Numbered from the stretch's first letter, positions 46,955-58,902 are shown. The stretch is DNA of 64,000 bases from Datura wrightii (GCA_035772735.1 JASDFA010000007.1:72268501-72332500); one strand, 5' to 3'. The notes: generated by a model not told the origin, from the letters alone. A program made the numbers and translations.

Positions 46955-48712
46955 AGATAAATGAACAATACCGTCAGAAGATGGAGTATTTTTAGCATCA
47001 CTATCTCCCTTAAACAATATTTGTGGCGATTGTTGTACTCGTTCATGGCCACTATTCGCATCGGGAACCTAAAAAGTAAATAACATAATTTTTGTAAGAT
47101 AAGAATTTCAATAAATGTGTCAAAAACATAAAATCGAGTTGCCTAGCCATCTAAAACTCCATTGATAGTCTGATTTATAGATAACTCATTTGGAGCATTT
47201 CTACTCATTGCTTTTCTCATCGATGCTAATTCAGATAGCAACTTCTCTTGATTTTGTTTGACCAAACTCATTTCTTCATTTTGTTTTTCATTTAACTCTT
47301 TTAACTTTGTTACCTCTTCTTCGAACTTTTTTACAATCTCATTAGATGAATCCTTTTCAACTATGTTTCCAAAAGAAGATCTACTACCCCATAGTATAGA
47401 AGGAGTTGGAACAAATCCTAAACACGAACATAACCAATTTTTTCATTTCCTAACACTTGGGAATAGACATCTCCTTCCCAAGCAACAGAGCGAGGAGGTT
47501 GCTCATTTGATCCCTCACTATTGCTCAACTTTTCATTGATCATGTCCTGTTAAATTAATTAACCAAATATAAATTAATAATAATGAAAAAAAGATCAAAG
47601 ACGTAATCAAAAAAATAAGATTAGTGATGATTGATAACAAAAAATTAATGGAGAATTGTAGAACATGATGTTTTTGTTGCTAAAACTTACTTCAAAAAAT
47701 TTACTTTAAATATTATAAGGAATAAGGAATAGAATCCTAAGTAACGAATAAATTTTATCCTACTTTATCAAAAAAATAAAGAAGAAAAACCTTACAATTG
47801 TCTGTGCCGACTCTTCATATAGTGGTCTACCAGCCTTATGTGGTTTATAAGTTAATATAAAAACTTGTGCTTGTGTAGGGTCAATCCCATTTTCAGCCTG
47901 ATACATTAGTTGATATCAAAGAAGCGTGACAAAAAGAGTTCTAAAATATTATAAGTTTTAAAGTATAAATGAATACCTTCTCATCCATCAAGGTGGCAAT
48001 ACTTTTCGATCCTCCCGTGTGTGGAGTCTTTTGCTTGGCCCTATTGTTTCTGTTTGTTTGGCTACGTTGTTGTCGTTAAAACATAAAAAACATCTTATAA
48101 TTTATATATAAAGATATATTTTTCTTGGTAGTATGGGTTCTTAAGACTTCTAAATTAAATTGATGATACCTTAGCTTTTTTTGAAACCCAATAGGAGACT
48201 AGACCAATCCACTGATCTCTTAGTATACGATTCGGTTTATTCTTCAACAACACATCTTTGGTCTTAAATTTTGTCATATAAATACTATTTAAGTCACGTT
48301 TATAATCTTTCCATTTCTTTAATAATAACTTTATGACAAACTCTTCTCCACGTTCTAGGATAGAAAACTTCTTCTGAAAACACAAAAACAAATATTTATA
48401 AGCTAATATCTTGTAAAACGAAAATAACATCTTAAAAGATTCATGTATTATAAGATAATAATAACTCCATACCCTCACAAAATCTACCAATTTATTTTTT
48501 TCATTTTTGTCAAAGCTTCTCCAATCATTTATGTGTAACGACGTCAGTTATGGAGTTCTAGCGATAATTCCTAGAAAGCTTGCAAGCTTGCGACCATCTT
48601 TTCCAATGGCTTGGTTATGACTATTGAATGAGAAAACAATTGTCTTTCCTAGAGGCAACTTCCAAATATCTTTTAGTAATGTGGGCCCACGAACCTTCCT
48701 TTCTTCTAAAGT
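46955..48712 (-). pseudogene. Ptta/En/Spm-type gene of T (Transposase_24 family), at least six exons
   Basis: This is the accessory (TNPA-like) protein of CACTA elements. Minus-strand exons: about 48712-48477 (GPTLLKDIWKLPLGKTIVFS, then INDWRSFDKNEKNKLVDFVR); 48373-48156 (RGEEFVIKLLLKKWKDYKRD, RILRDQWIGLVSYW); about 48062-47979 (NRNNRAKQKTPHTGGSKSIA); about 47899-47797 (GIDPTQAQVFILTYK); about 47544-47140, with a coiled-coil-like Glu/Lys-rich part; about 47071-46955 (VPDANSGHERVQQSPQ). Introns have GT/AG borders, e.g. 48476-48374. A stop near 48540, a frameshift near 47410 and a stop near 47155 break it. The 3' exons were separated by the insertion of B. Confidence 0.85.
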
Positions 48713-48981
48713 ACCTAATATAGAAAAGATTCAAAGGTCATTAGTTAGTTGAAGTCATAAACTACACATTAGTTAGTCTACGTATTTGATTCTCCTATAA
48801 GGTATCATAACTTTCCAAATAAAATTCTTGATCTCGAAGTCCTTTGTCTTGACCAAGCATAACTTAGTGGAGAAAACTTCTTAGTTTTTTGTTAACTTGA
48901 CCATTGGTTACAAATTTTATTTGGACATTTTTCTCTATGCTTTTATTAAGATCACACATTGGTTACAAAATCATGCTTCTA

Positions 48982-49158
48982 ATGTGGGTTTTCAAGATTT
49001 TGTTCATGCTCACATTATTTCATTTTTTTTCAAGTTCATTGTCACTAGCCCAAGAACCAGAAGCTGCACCAGAGCCAATTTGTGCAGAGAATGATAGGCT
49101 TGCTCTTATTGGATTCAAAGCAAAGATATTAAAGAACACTACTGATTTTCTGTCTTAA
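48982..49158 (+). pseudogene. Leucine-rich-repeat gene fragment (first exon, LRRNT part)
   Basis: ATG at 48982 opens a 58-codon frame with a hydrophobic signal-peptide-like start (MWVFKILFMLTLFHFFSSSL). It then has ICAENDRLALIGFKAKILKN and TTDFLS, ending in TAA at 49158 where the family normally has SSW. This resembles the N-terminal cap of plant LRR proteins (DRT100-like or receptor-like). The usual following CCxWxGVxC is not found. It lies on the opposite strand to the T genes, between the Ptta-type and transposase genes, which suggests a captured host-gene piece. Confidence 0.65.
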
Positions 49159-49475
49159 TGGTGGGAATCATTTTTAAGGACAGATTCCTTCCATAATAGT
49201 AAATTTCAAGAATCTGCAGCAGTTGTGTTTAATCTACTACTCTATCTCCGATTCTCTCTCCTCATTAAACCAACTTGATTTTCAACTTATCTCAAAAGAA
49301 AGAGTTAGTTACTTGCATTTGAAGTTTGAATCAGCCTACTTTTATACCGAGGACACAGTTCTTAAATACACCAACACATAAGCCCATTACAACCCATAAT
49401 TTGAGAATCAAAAATGATATCTTCATAGACAATTCACTGATCAATTCCCCAGAATACATTTCAATCATAGTAGAT
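49159..49475. other. Unassigned spacer
   Basis: AT-rich, with short open frames only; nothing recognised. Ends in TAGAT before LTR G. Confidence 0.4.
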
Positions 49476-51691
49476 TGTTACACCTCGAAAATTTTTTTGA
49501 TGATTATTTTATGGTTATATGTCATATTAAGGGAATTATGGGTCGTATGTTGTCCGTAGGTGAGGAGGGAAATATGTGCAAAAGGAAAAGTGAAGAGTAT
49601 GTGAAGTTTGAAAATAAGGATCAACTTTAAATTGTTATATCTCCAAACATATAAAGATACAGAAGTCCCATAACATATCAAATGAAAGGTATTTGATTCT
49701 ATTTTATAGTGGACAAAACCGCTCGTCAATTGGAGTTCGTAGTAAAAAGTTATGCTTATTTGAAGACAAAACTGTCGGCTGTAAAAGTGCCCAGGCGAGC
49801 GGGCGCGCGCGAGGGCATGTCGCACGGGCGGCCAGCCCGCCTATATGAAGTAAAATTGAGCTAGAAAGCTCATTTCTACTCCGTTTTAGTTGATTTTTTT
49901 CTGAATTCAGAGAACTCAAAGCCCTATCACATGGTGAAAATATATCCCAGGTAAGAAACTTCACTCTTGTCTCTTTTGGACTTTGAAAAGAGAACCTTGA
50001 AAGAAAGTTATAGCTTGTTGTTGTCTTGTGGTTGATTGTGGTATTGCTGCATTTTTAGATGATTCTAGGAAGAGGAAAGAGTAGGAGTTTACTCCTACTT
50101 TAGCTAATAACATATCCAAGAAAGGGTAAGTAATTCCCTTTTTGATTTCTTTAAGTTTATGAGGTTATAACTTGGAGAATGTTGTAGTATTGTGTTGTTG
50201 TTTCTTTATATGTTTTTGTGGCATGTTGCTGCCCAATTTTTCCAGAACATTGGTGAAGTGAAGTTGCTGCTTGTTGGATTTGTAAATTGGACTTGGAAGT
50301 AACCATAAGGAGTAAGCTTGAAATGAAGATTTTCGGCAAAATTAGAGTGGACGTGCCAAGGTATGTTAAGGCGTCACTATTCTTATTTTCCGAGCACAAA
50401 ATCTGGTTGTTGATCGGGCCAATGTTCCTATGTTTTGTGTTCCTATTGAGACATACACGACTCTTCCCAAAGTATTAGAAATACTTCATAGAAGGCTTGA
50501 AGAGTTAAATATGCTTGAAGTGAACAAATGTGAAGTGAAAGGCGTATTGTTTACGATTTTCATTGTTGTAGTTGTAAATCGAGCCTGAAGTCCCCTTAGC
50601 ATGGGCAACGAGAGCTGGTCCTTAATATTATTTCATGCATGTGATATCAAATGTGTTCAAAATTCTAGTTGCTACGTGAAATTGGTAAAAATGCAAGAAA
50701 ACGACACGCGAACGAACTTAACGCTAGAAAACAATTTTAAGCTAAATAAGGGTAAATGTGAACAACAAAATGAAAATGCCTTAATATAGTTATCCACCCT
50801 ATTATGAACATGTTATAAGGTATATAAGGCCAAGAGGAGATTCCTTGATTTCTTCCCTTTATCTAACTTACTAGTTAACGAGTTTTCGAACCAACCGATA
50901 CGTTGAACTTGAAAGATAGAACTCAAATCAGTAAATTATTGATATTTCTATGAAACCATATTTATGGTCAGGTTATACACAATATTTTAATGTTAGATGG
51001 TTATAATAAAATAAGTATATATTTACGCTTATGCTTACATTCAAGTTACATGCGAGGGCAACAAAATTTGTCTTTAGAATGTCGCCGTAAATTTACTGTA
51101 ACTCTTGTGCTATCTGAACCTCCTGAGAGTCGCCAAAGGAATTAATTTAAATAAGTGATATAAATACATTATGTGGTAATGATATAACGAATATTAGGTC
51201 ACGACCTTCTATAAATTAGCTAGAGTTGAACGTTTATAAAATAGTAACTTAAGTTAAAGAGAAGCTCTCTGCTATACCTCTAGACGTTTATGTTAAGTTA
51301 TCGATTCTAAGTGTTGAAATTGTCTTCCAAGACTGAAAAGGGTGATCCTAGGAGTTTCTAATCCATTTATAATGATGTAAGCTTTCTTGAGCTCCTTGGT
51401 TAATTAAGAAGTTGTGAAAGTCAATCCAGCGACATTCGAATTATGGTTATAAGTCTTTATTTTCCTATAAGGCAACACTTGGAGAGTTGCTTATGAATTC
51501 TCAAGTTGAAAAAATCCAAATCTCAAGTTCTTAAGTAATGTCTTCCAGTCCCTTAGTTAAATTGAAGTGTGTTATGCTAAGAAGTTTTAAAGAGATCATA
51601 TTCCGAGAATCATGCTAATGTCTCGATCAAGTATTTGAAGTTGGGGGTAGCTGACATCACAATACAACTATTCTAGTAAAGCACATGCAGC
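49476..51691 (+). repeat. G: probable solo gypsy LTR inside T
   Basis: Starts TGTTACACCTCG, a common start of Solanaceae gypsy LTRs, and has no gypsy genes on either side. A CG-rich core segment (about 49790-49845) is followed by CCTATATGAAG (about 49840), a possible TATA region. The length of about 2.2 kb matches LTRs B and C. TAGAT precedes it (49471-49475) and TAGAT recurs at 51692-51696, a possible target duplication. However, the right end reads TGCAGC rather than a clean CA, so the right border is tentative. Confidence 0.5.
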
Positions 51692-51696
51692 TAGAT

Positions 51697-52069
51697 AGAA
51701 TAGGGACCATAAAGAATAAAACACTTCGCGTTCCTGATGCAGCAAATTAAGAAATTAAAAGGAAAAAAATTAATAATTTAAAAGAGACTATTTTAAATCT
51801 ATTCTAAATGGGAAAAATATCAAGAATAGAATGACTTCATACAAAAGTAATATAAGAAAACCAGATGTGAAAATCCAATAGACAAAGATCTCAAATTAGA
51901 AAAAGTTGTTACCTTTACACCAGTGATTTATAGAACCAGACTTAACCCCGTTGATCTTCTTCCTTAAGAACCCAGAGAAGCAAAGAAAGTGCCTCTTTTT
52001 GCACCAACAAAACAATAGCATTGAAACATAGAGGCAGTTCAAGATAAAAACTAATTCATTAGTGTTACT
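51697..52069. other. Unassigned A-rich spacer of T
   Basis: A-rich, no reading frame or repeat recognised; probably intron or 3' flank of the transposase gene. Confidence 0.35.
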
Positions 52070-52277
52070 TCATTCATAATTTTGTTGCTCTTCGTTGTCA
52101 GTAGTTCTCAATTCATTAGATTCACCATCATGTGTTTGATCTTGAGAAAAGTTTCGACAATACATCAATTGCTCCATATAAGGTTGTACAATTTCATCAT
52201 CACATTGTTCAGTTGCAAATCTGCATCCAACTCTAGTTCGCATAGTTCCTTCTCCAAATGAAGTAGTTACGTAAAGC
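52070..52277 (-). pseudogene. Candidate terminal exon of unknown protein (T, minus strand)
   Basis: An acceptor CCAACAAG is followed by 69 codons (LYVTTSFGEGTMRTRVGCRF...) ending at TGA 52072-52070. It is acidic and Gln/Asn-rich and lies downstream of the transposase gene on the same strand. No family is recognised; it could be the last exon of the transposase gene. Confidence 0.35.
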
Positions 52278-52629
52278 CTTGTTGGAAAGATACTTCACAA
52301 GCTATGAGGTATTTAAGCACTAGAAAATAAGTAATTACTCAACGTCTAATGATAAGATCACATCAGTATCCCACAATCTAAGAGAAACAACAACAACAAC
52401 GAAATATAAGTAAAAGCAAGTCTAGAGAATTCAAATATTGAATAAATAACCAATACATATGGATAATTCATAGCTAACTAACATACACCTTCTATAAAAC
52501 ATGACTTAAATTGAAAGTAAAAATAATATCTTAATCATTTTCCTGAATCAAAAAATACCAAATTCGAATAAGTATTTCAATAAGACAAAAACAATAAATA
52601 GTTTATAACTAGAAGTCGACTTATTCAGA

Positions 52630-53225
52630 ATCTCTTTCATTTTCATTGTCATTTCCTCCATCAACATAAGCTTACCCTTTATTTGGAGGAGTTTGAGAAT
52701 GTGGCACATCAATTTCTATCCCTTCAAAACCACTTCTTACCCAATCGTTACACTCATATTTTGTATCACAAATATTTCTAATATAGCTAAGTTAGTGGCA
52801 ATACTCTGCATTGAGGACTCAAATTGCATACTATTTTCCTCTCCTATATCAAAAATGTCTCGAGGTCTAATTGTCCTTGGGATAAACCATTCATGATCTT
52901 TAGGATCTTGCATAAATATTACTTGTTGCGCTTGATTTGAAAAAATAAAAGGCTCATGACTTCCTTGGTGACCAGAGTCTATTAGATGTGAGAAGTTCAC
53001 AAGTGTGAAACCTAATTCATCTTCCTTAACTCCTGCACCTTTGGTAACATCAACCCAATCACATTTAAATAATACAACCTTAAATTCTTCGTAGTAGTTT
53101 AACTCCACAATATCATTCAATCGCCCATAATAGGTGATATTTGTAGACTTAGGAGCATCGTCACTTGTACTTGCATAACTTTCAATCATTGAAACGACCA
53201 TAACACCACTATTTTGTCTCTCCAT
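52630..53225 (-). pseudogene. C-terminal (DUF4216) part of TNP2-type transposase of T
   Basis: The minus-strand open piece 53225-52737 includes NITYYGRLNDIVELNYYEEF, KVVLFKCDWVDVTKGAGVKE, FTLVNFSHL and QAQQVIFMQDPKDHEWF, the DUF4216 pattern of CACTA transposases. After TAA near 52737 another frame continues as NDWVRSGFEGIEIDVPHSQ to a stop near 52635, so a frameshift lies near 52760. Confidence 0.85.
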
Positions 53226-53630
53226 GAACTCTTCACACTATTTTGTTCGAAATCTATACCCATTATTTACATTGAACTCCTTAAATCTTCTTGCAATGTA
53301 AGTTGGCCCTTTTGAAAGGGACTGAACATCCTTTGGGATGTTAGATGTTTCCTCCAACTCTTTCACCTAACCAAATAGAAATATACAACTCTAAATGTCA
53401 ATATATGTACAAGGACAATAACTTAAAGAAACTATTGACTTAATCCTACTACTTGTTCCTTGAACCACTCAATAAATGTATCAAAATGCAAATGATCAAG
53501 TTGATATTGTGTAAGACGATACTTACGATGTAGTCTATTTCAGCAATATGCTCACTATCATATAACTCAAATATATAAAAAAAATTATCAAATAAAGTAA
53601 AATAAATATTTTTAGAAAATTATATACCAC
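53226..53630 (-). pseudogene. Degenerate link between DUF4218 and DUF4216 of transposase
   Basis: Residual minus-strand sequence LKEFNVNNGYRFRTK near 53285-53240 and short pieces up to 53560, separated by probable intron sequence. No independent gene is seen. Confidence 0.5.
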
Positions 53631-54293
53631 TCACTTTTTATTGTTCTGAAGCACCTCTGATTCGCAATTGAAAAGAACATATCGATGTGCTTGCAACCTT
53701 GTTTTATCATCCAACTCAAATACATGTATCATGCCAGTAGGCTCCCAAACAGAAGGAAACAGACAACCTTCCTTGTCAGTCTGATTCTCAATCTCATCAT
53801 TACTTTTTCTCGACCAATAAGACCTTGAATCTCCACCTTCCAGATAACGTGCGCAAAATGTCAAACACTCATTTGCTATGTATGTTTCTGCTATTGAACC
53901 TTCTGGGCATGCACGATTACGAACATATGATTTAAAAGTGCCCAAGTACCTATGACATATAGTAATTCTATTAGTCCAACGATGATGTACAGGCCCTGCA
54001 ATTTTTGCCTCAGTTGCCAAGTGAATAACCAAGTGTACCATAATAGTACAGAATGATTGGAGAAAGATTTTCTCCATATTAGAATGTGTTAAGGAAATTT
54101 TTTCTTCAAGTAAATCTAACACATCTATTTTAAGCTCTTTTCCACAAAGAACCCAAAAGAATGTGCATAGTTTAATTACAACAGAACTCACCTTTTTATC
54201 TGTTGAATTTCGCAATGCAATAGGAAGACGCTCTTGCATTATAATATGACAATCGTGAGTTTTAGCCCTGACATCTTTTGTTTTCAAATACAA
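53631..54293 (-). pseudogene. DUF4218 part of TNP2-type transposase of T
   Basis: An open piece of 220 codons reads KTKDVRAKTHDCHIIMQERL, PIALRNSTDKKVSSVVIKLC, then MVHLVIHLATEAKIAGPVHH and FKSYVRNRACPEGSIAETYI. These are the DUF4218 signatures that follow the catalytic domain in CACTA transposases. It ends in TAA at 53631. It is the best-kept part of the gene, yet out of frame with the pieces on either side. Confidence 0.88.
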
Positions 54294-54639
54294 TGAGCGA
54301 TATTAGAAGCATGACCATGTGGAATCTTGGAATTTTGTAGTACTTCATAAAACATCTCCTTTTCTGCCAGAGACATTGTGAAATAAGTAGGAGGAAGATA
54401 TGTCCTCCCACTTTTCCGATATTGGGGACACAATTTGGGTCTTATTTTCATATCCTTCAAGTCTAGTCGAGCTTCTATGTTGTCTTTGACTTTTTACCAA
54501 GATCCAAAAATATATAAATCAAGTTATCACATACATTTTTTCTATGTGCATCACATCAATATTATGACGAATCAAGTTATACTCCCAATATGGAAGATTG
54601 AAAAAAATGTTCCCCTTTTTCCAGGTGTTTCTTATAACC

Positions 54640-55330
54640 CCGCTTACCTTATCACATGATTTTTTGAGAGTAAATTTTATGTCTCTAACTTGATTTAGAA
54701 TAAGAGACCCAGACCAGATACTGGACGAGGTGCAGATCTTGATTCATTAGTCCCATCAAACAATCTTGCATCATTTCGATATATGTGATCCAGCTTCAAG
54801 AACTACCGATGGCCCATGAAGCAAAACTTTCTACCATGTTTGAGCCTTCTAGATTGATTCTCTATGTTACAAGAAGGGCATGCATATTGGACATGAATAC
54901 ATCACCCAGATAGATTACCATATGCTGGAAAATCATTTATAGTCAACATCAAAGCTGCTCGCATTTGAAATGTCTTATTAGAAAATACATCATAAGTTGG
55001 TACCCCTATATCCATTAATTCATTCAATTCTTCTATTAAAGGTTCTAAAAATACATCAATATTATTTTCGGGCCCCTTCGGACCAAGAATGAGTAAGGAT
55101 AAAATGAAGAACTCTTGCTTCATGCACAACCATGGGGGAAGATTATAGGACATTAAAATCACTGGCCATGTATTGTAAAAAGATCGCATCATACCAAATG
55201 GATTAAAGCCATCAGAAGCTAACCCTAGGCGAACGTTACGAGGATCACTAGAAAATTTTGAATATCTGTTGTCACATGTTTTCCAAGCTTCAGAATCTGT
55301 AGGATGTCATAAAACTCCATCTATGTTTCA
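54640..55330 (-). pseudogene. Transposase_21 (TNP2) catalytic region of T
   Basis: The minus strand reads SSDPRNVRLGLASDGFNPFG (about 55250-55190), then YNTWPVILMSYNLPPWLCMK, FILSLLILGPKGPENNIDVF, TYDVFSNKTFQMRAALMLTI and NDFPAYGNLSG (54910). Decayed ACPSCNIENQSRRLKHGRKF and LKLDHIYRND follow to about 54790. These match the TNP2 catalytic domain of En/Spm transposases. Stops near 54902 and 55390-55320 break it. Confidence 0.88.
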
Positions 55331-55467
55331 TTCTTCATGATGCCATCACATTAGTTTAGAAGTTTTTGAAGACATGAATAGCCTTTGGAGTCTTGGTTTT
55401 AGAGGAAAGTACCTAATACCTTGGCTGCAATCTTTTATTCTTTATTTCCATCTAGAAACCCCATAAA

Positions 55468-56217
55468 CTAAGCATTTATTGACTTCTTTATCAGCAAACT
55501 GATTCCTAAAAGCATGCAATCATTCGGACAAGTATGAATCTTATTATACTTTAAGCCCAAGCCCTCAACTAGATTTTTGGTCTCACTTAAAGAAGAAGGA
55601 AAATTAGCTCCTTCAGGAAAGGCATCCTTCAATAGACCAAGCAAAGCATTAAAGGATTGATTTGACAATTCGAACATCCCTTTTATGAGGTAAATATGTA
55701 ACAAAAATGAAAATTTACTAAATTTCTTGCATCCAGGATATAATTCCTTATTTGCATCTTTCATGAGCTGTTCAAACTTATCAATCTTTGGATGAGGTTG
55801 ATGTGGATTATGAGTATTTTCTTCTAAGGTTGGCTCTATATCTCGTCCTTCGCTAATATTATTATTTGAGAACTGGGTATGATCTACAAAAGCATCGTGT
55901 ATCATTCTGCTTATATCATCACCCTCTAAAGCTTCTTGTCTATCATGATTTTGTGAAATCTTATTTGATATATTGAGATACTCCCCATGGAAAAACCAAG
56001 TACCATATAATGGTATAATACCATTAACTATAAGATGATCGTACGCCGTTTCCCGATTTACTTCATAATGTAGCACACATTTCATACAAGGACATGGAAT
56101 TGTACCTCCCTCAGGTTTTTTAGAAAATTCATGATTTAAAAAATCCTCTACTCCATCTAAATATTCTTTACTAAGTCTATCGCAATTTATCCAATTTATA
56201 CTCCTATTATTGTCCAT
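55468..56217 (-). pseudogene. N-terminal part of TNP2-type transposase of T (Transpos_assoc domain)
   Basis: ATG at 56217-56215 opens MDNNRSINWINCDRLSKEYL and continues 249 codons to TAG at 55468. The first 80 residues form the Transpos_assoc domain (IPCPCMKCV with its cysteines, then HLIVNGIIPLYGTWFFHGE). Later LYPGCKKFSKFSFLLHIYLI and KIHTCPNDCMLL match the segment before the catalytic domain. The first exon appears complete, so this is the likely start of the transposase. Confidence 0.88.
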
Positions 56218-56596
56218 CGCAATTTAAGTATTTTGTTACTCTTCTGCAATTTCAAGAAGACAAAGTCAAATGTCATGATGTAAAAAAAAAGAAATGAGAA
56301 AAGGTGTCATATGTAACATGTGCATTTAGATACTTTAGTGGATACTTGTAGGCTATGTTATAATGAAAAATAGAAATACTACAACCATGCCATATTTCAT
56401 AATTTTTACCAACTAAATATGAGATTACATCACCGCAAAGAGAATAAACTTGATACTTTTCTAACATTTGCAAGTAAAAAAGCAGGAGAAACGAAATTAA
56501 AACAAAGGAGAAACATACTCAGTAATTGCCAGCAGTCAAAGATCATACAAATGATTTAGCAAAAATACAAACTTTATTTTACAAAACAAAAATCGC
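56218..56596. other. 5' flank of the transposase gene of T
   Basis: AT-rich. No GCCGC-type subterminal motifs and no CACTA terminus were found, although an En/Spm 5' end would be expected within about a kilobase. Sequence homology to the tandem units starts at 56597. Confidence 0.45.
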
Positions 56597-56928
56597 ACTT
56601 CATAAATCATAAATAGATTTAAACTCAAGTTTTGGTACTTGGTAATCAGATTACTTTGACGAGAAAGTCTAGAGAGTGCACAAGATGAATAATATCTTGA
56701 AACCTACATGAAAAGAGAAATCGATATTGATTAAAAACAGTCATAGAAATTTTTAAGACATGTAAATCATCTCATTTAGGATAAAATAAAAATTTCAAAG
56801 TTGAATTATTTCTAAATATGGTGTGGTGTTATTTTATTGGGACAATTTTAAAAAGTTGAATTACTTCTTCTTCATGCCTCAAACTAGCTATGTTTTATTC
56901 TTACGTCCACTCTTATATTTTTGGGCAG

Positions 56929-56990
56929 GCTGTCCTGGTATGTTCAACATGAGAGATAGAGCAAAGTGGGATCCATGGAAGGCTGTTGAA
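56929..56990 (+). pseudogene. Acyl-CoA-binding-protein-like exon, unit 1
   Basis: After TTTTTGGGCAG (acceptor, ends 56928) the frame reads CPGMFNMRDRAKWDPWKAVE, very close to the conserved core of plant acyl-CoA-binding proteins (PGMFNMRDRAKWDAWKAVE). Similarity stops there. The frame then runs through a Glu-rich stretch past a strong donor GTAAGTATG (57019-57027). No other ACBP exon was found upstream or downstream, so it is a single-exon fragment. Confidence 0.78.
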
Positions 56991-57047
56991 GAAGAAGAAG
57001 AGTTTAAAATTATAGCCTGTAAGTATGAAGGAAGAAGGGATATATAC

Positions 57048-57223
57048 CTCTTGAAGAAGAAAGAAAGGGGAGCAATGTAGAAGGTGGAAAAAATAGGCTT
57101 GTAAGCTGAATGAAACAAAGGATTCATGCCACCATCCATCACTAACGTTGATATTATTATCATTATAGCAAACCCAAATTGCACAATCACCATTGCAACA
57201 AAAACCAATAATTCCTTCCCCAT
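57048..57223 (-). pseudogene. WAT1-related (EamA/DMT) transporter exon 1, unit 1
   Basis: ATG at 57223-57221 opens MGKELLVFVAMVIVQFGFAI, then a glycine-methionine turn (MDGGMNPL) and a second hydrophobic stretch ending FFFKR. This is the first-two-helix start of plant WAT1-related (nodulin MtN21 / EamA) exporters. The exon ends at AAGAG|GTATAT (57048). TATAAATA lies about 91 bases upstream (57321-57314). No second exon (the K.RPK.T... continuation) was found in the unit, so it is promoter plus exon 1 only. Confidence 0.75.
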
Positions 57224-57313
57224 TTTAATTCTGTCAATCACCCAAATTAAACACTTCAATGGAGAATATATATCAGCAACGTACTTTTTAAGTCTCTTCA
57301 AATAGGAACTTAG

Positions 57314-57321
57314 TATTTATA
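57314..57321 (-). promoter_or_regulatory. TATA box of WAT1-like exon 1, unit 1
   Basis: Minus-strand TATAAATA followed by about 90 bases of leader before the ATG; conserved in units 2 (59233-59226) and 4 (about 63116-63109), TATATA in unit 3. Confidence 0.6.
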
Positions 57322-57369
57322 GGAAGAGAGAAGTGATTTTGGTGTTTGATGATAGGCGCATATATGGAA

Positions 57370-57391
57370 CTATATATATATATATATATAG
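57370..57391. repeat. (AT)n microsatellite, unit 1
   Basis: About 22 bases of alternating TA. Confidence 0.9.
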
Positions 57392-57791
57392 GATATCCAT
57401 ATGTGTGGTCACCTACCAAGAGAAGAACACACACATGTGCATATTGTACGTTTGTTATCATAAAAATTAATGTTTGATAAGTGATTTAAATTATTTCCTA
57501 AAAACAACACATGTATGTGTAAATATTTTAATGTTTAATCTTGTTGTATTTATGATTTATTGAGCATTTCCTTCTAACCAAAAGATAAATGTTTGAGCTA
57601 TCTTATATTGGATTGTCCCCGTAGATAATAATTCACTTTTTCTGTTCTAAGTTCAATACTAATCCAACTACAGTTAAAGATTGAGAAAATTAATTTTGTA
57701 TTTTTTTTAATGCATCAATCAACAAATTAGTTAGTCTTTAACTAAGTGAAAAGAAATATATAATTTTACTTCACAATTTTTCATTTGACAG

Positions 57792-57979
57792 TGTCTTATT
57801 CAGTTATATTCTCACAGAGGATCTATTCTTTTGGTAGTGGCAACAATGGGACTTCTTACCGCATATTAACCAGCAGTTTCAACCCAACTCAAAGAACCAT
57901 AAACAAGAAAACTACTAGCAGTGAACCTTCTATCTTTAGCTTCTACCAATTGAATCTCATACATATTGATGATGAATAA
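57792..57979 (+). other. Conserved exon-like 64-codon frame, unit 1
   Basis: TTTTTCATTTGACAG (acceptor-like, ends 57791) is followed by an open frame (SYSVIFSQRIYSFGSGNNGT ... IHIDDE) closing with TAA. It has no ATG near its start. It is open in all four units with only a few replacements. No family recognised. Confidence 0.4.
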
Positions 57980-58842
57980 ATGTCATTATCGTTCATACAT
58001 TTAGCTTCAACATTAACATGTAAAGCAACAACTACATAAGGTGTTAAACCTAGTCACGAGTACAACTAAAGCATTAGATATATATCCAAAATTTACCAAA
58101 ATATTTAGACCCTAAATCCAAAATTGTTTCCAGAAAACTACAAATTTCATGCCACAAAGGAAATATGAAAAAAGTAGTAGTAACATGTGCTTGATACACT
58201 AAAGCTTACACAATCAATAATTACTTTAATCTCTTGAAAAGTATGTGAAAACATATTCTCTACATGTAAAATAACTAGTCTTTGTGGAATTTTCACAAAC
58301 ACTTTAACTACATAATACTCAATGCAAAAAAGTTTGTACTGTTCTTGCCGATGATAAGAGTTTCAAGTAACAACATGAAAATAATATACTACATTCAAGT
58401 ACACATGGAAACAAAGGTAGAACCTTACCTGATCAATATGATCAATAGACAGGTTAACCAAGGCTGCTCATTTTCTACCGGTCAAGGCTATAGATTCCCA
58501 TTCATAAAACTTCATAAATCATAAATAGATTTAAACTCAAGTTTTGGTACTTGGTAAACAGATTACTTTGACGAGAAAGTCTAGAGAGTGCACAAGATGA
58601 ATAATATCTTGAAACCTACATGAAAAGAGAAATCGATAATGATTAAAAACAGTCATAGAAATTTTTAAGATATGTAAATCATCTCATTAAGGATAAAATA
58701 AAATTTTCAAAGTTGAATTATTTCTAAATATGGTGTGGTGTTATTTTATTGGGACAATTTTTAAAAGTTGAATTACTTCTGCTTCAAGCCTCAAACTAGC
58801 TATGTTTTATTCTTACGTCCACTCTTATATTTTTGGGCAGGC

Positions 58843-58902
58843 TGTCCTGGTATGTTCAACATGAGAGATAGAGCAAAGTGGGATCCATGGAAGGCTGTTG
58901 AA
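58843..58902 (+). pseudogene. Acyl-CoA-binding-protein-like exon, unit 2
   Basis: Same 20 codons as unit 1 after the same acceptor; donor GTAAGTATG retained (58931-58939). Confidence 0.78.

Larger units (their letters stand above)
22628..56596 (-). mobile_element. T: CACTA (En/Spm) transposon, interrupted by B and G
   Basis: The left end begins AAAAATGCC and a region rich in GCCGC motifs (subterminal repeats). At 24036-46710 it is interrupted by B. From 46711 a Ptta-type gene and then a TNP2-type transposase gene follow, all on the minus strand. That order (transposase, then accessory DNA-binding protein, then subterminal repeats) fits En/Spm. The terminal CACTA bases are not seen at the left and no right terminus is recognised before the tandem array at 56597. 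The right limit given is only where recognisable T sequence ends. T may continue past the array. Confidence 0.72.

Noticed and set aside
50287..50478. Open frame of 63 codons in region G
   Set aside because: Inside a probable solo LTR, no domain, no codon bias evident.
57792..57979. RCC1-repeat resemblance (YSFGSGNNG) of the conserved frame in the tandem units
   Set aside because: Only a short Gly-rich match; the following residues do not fit an RCC1 blade, so no family was assigned.
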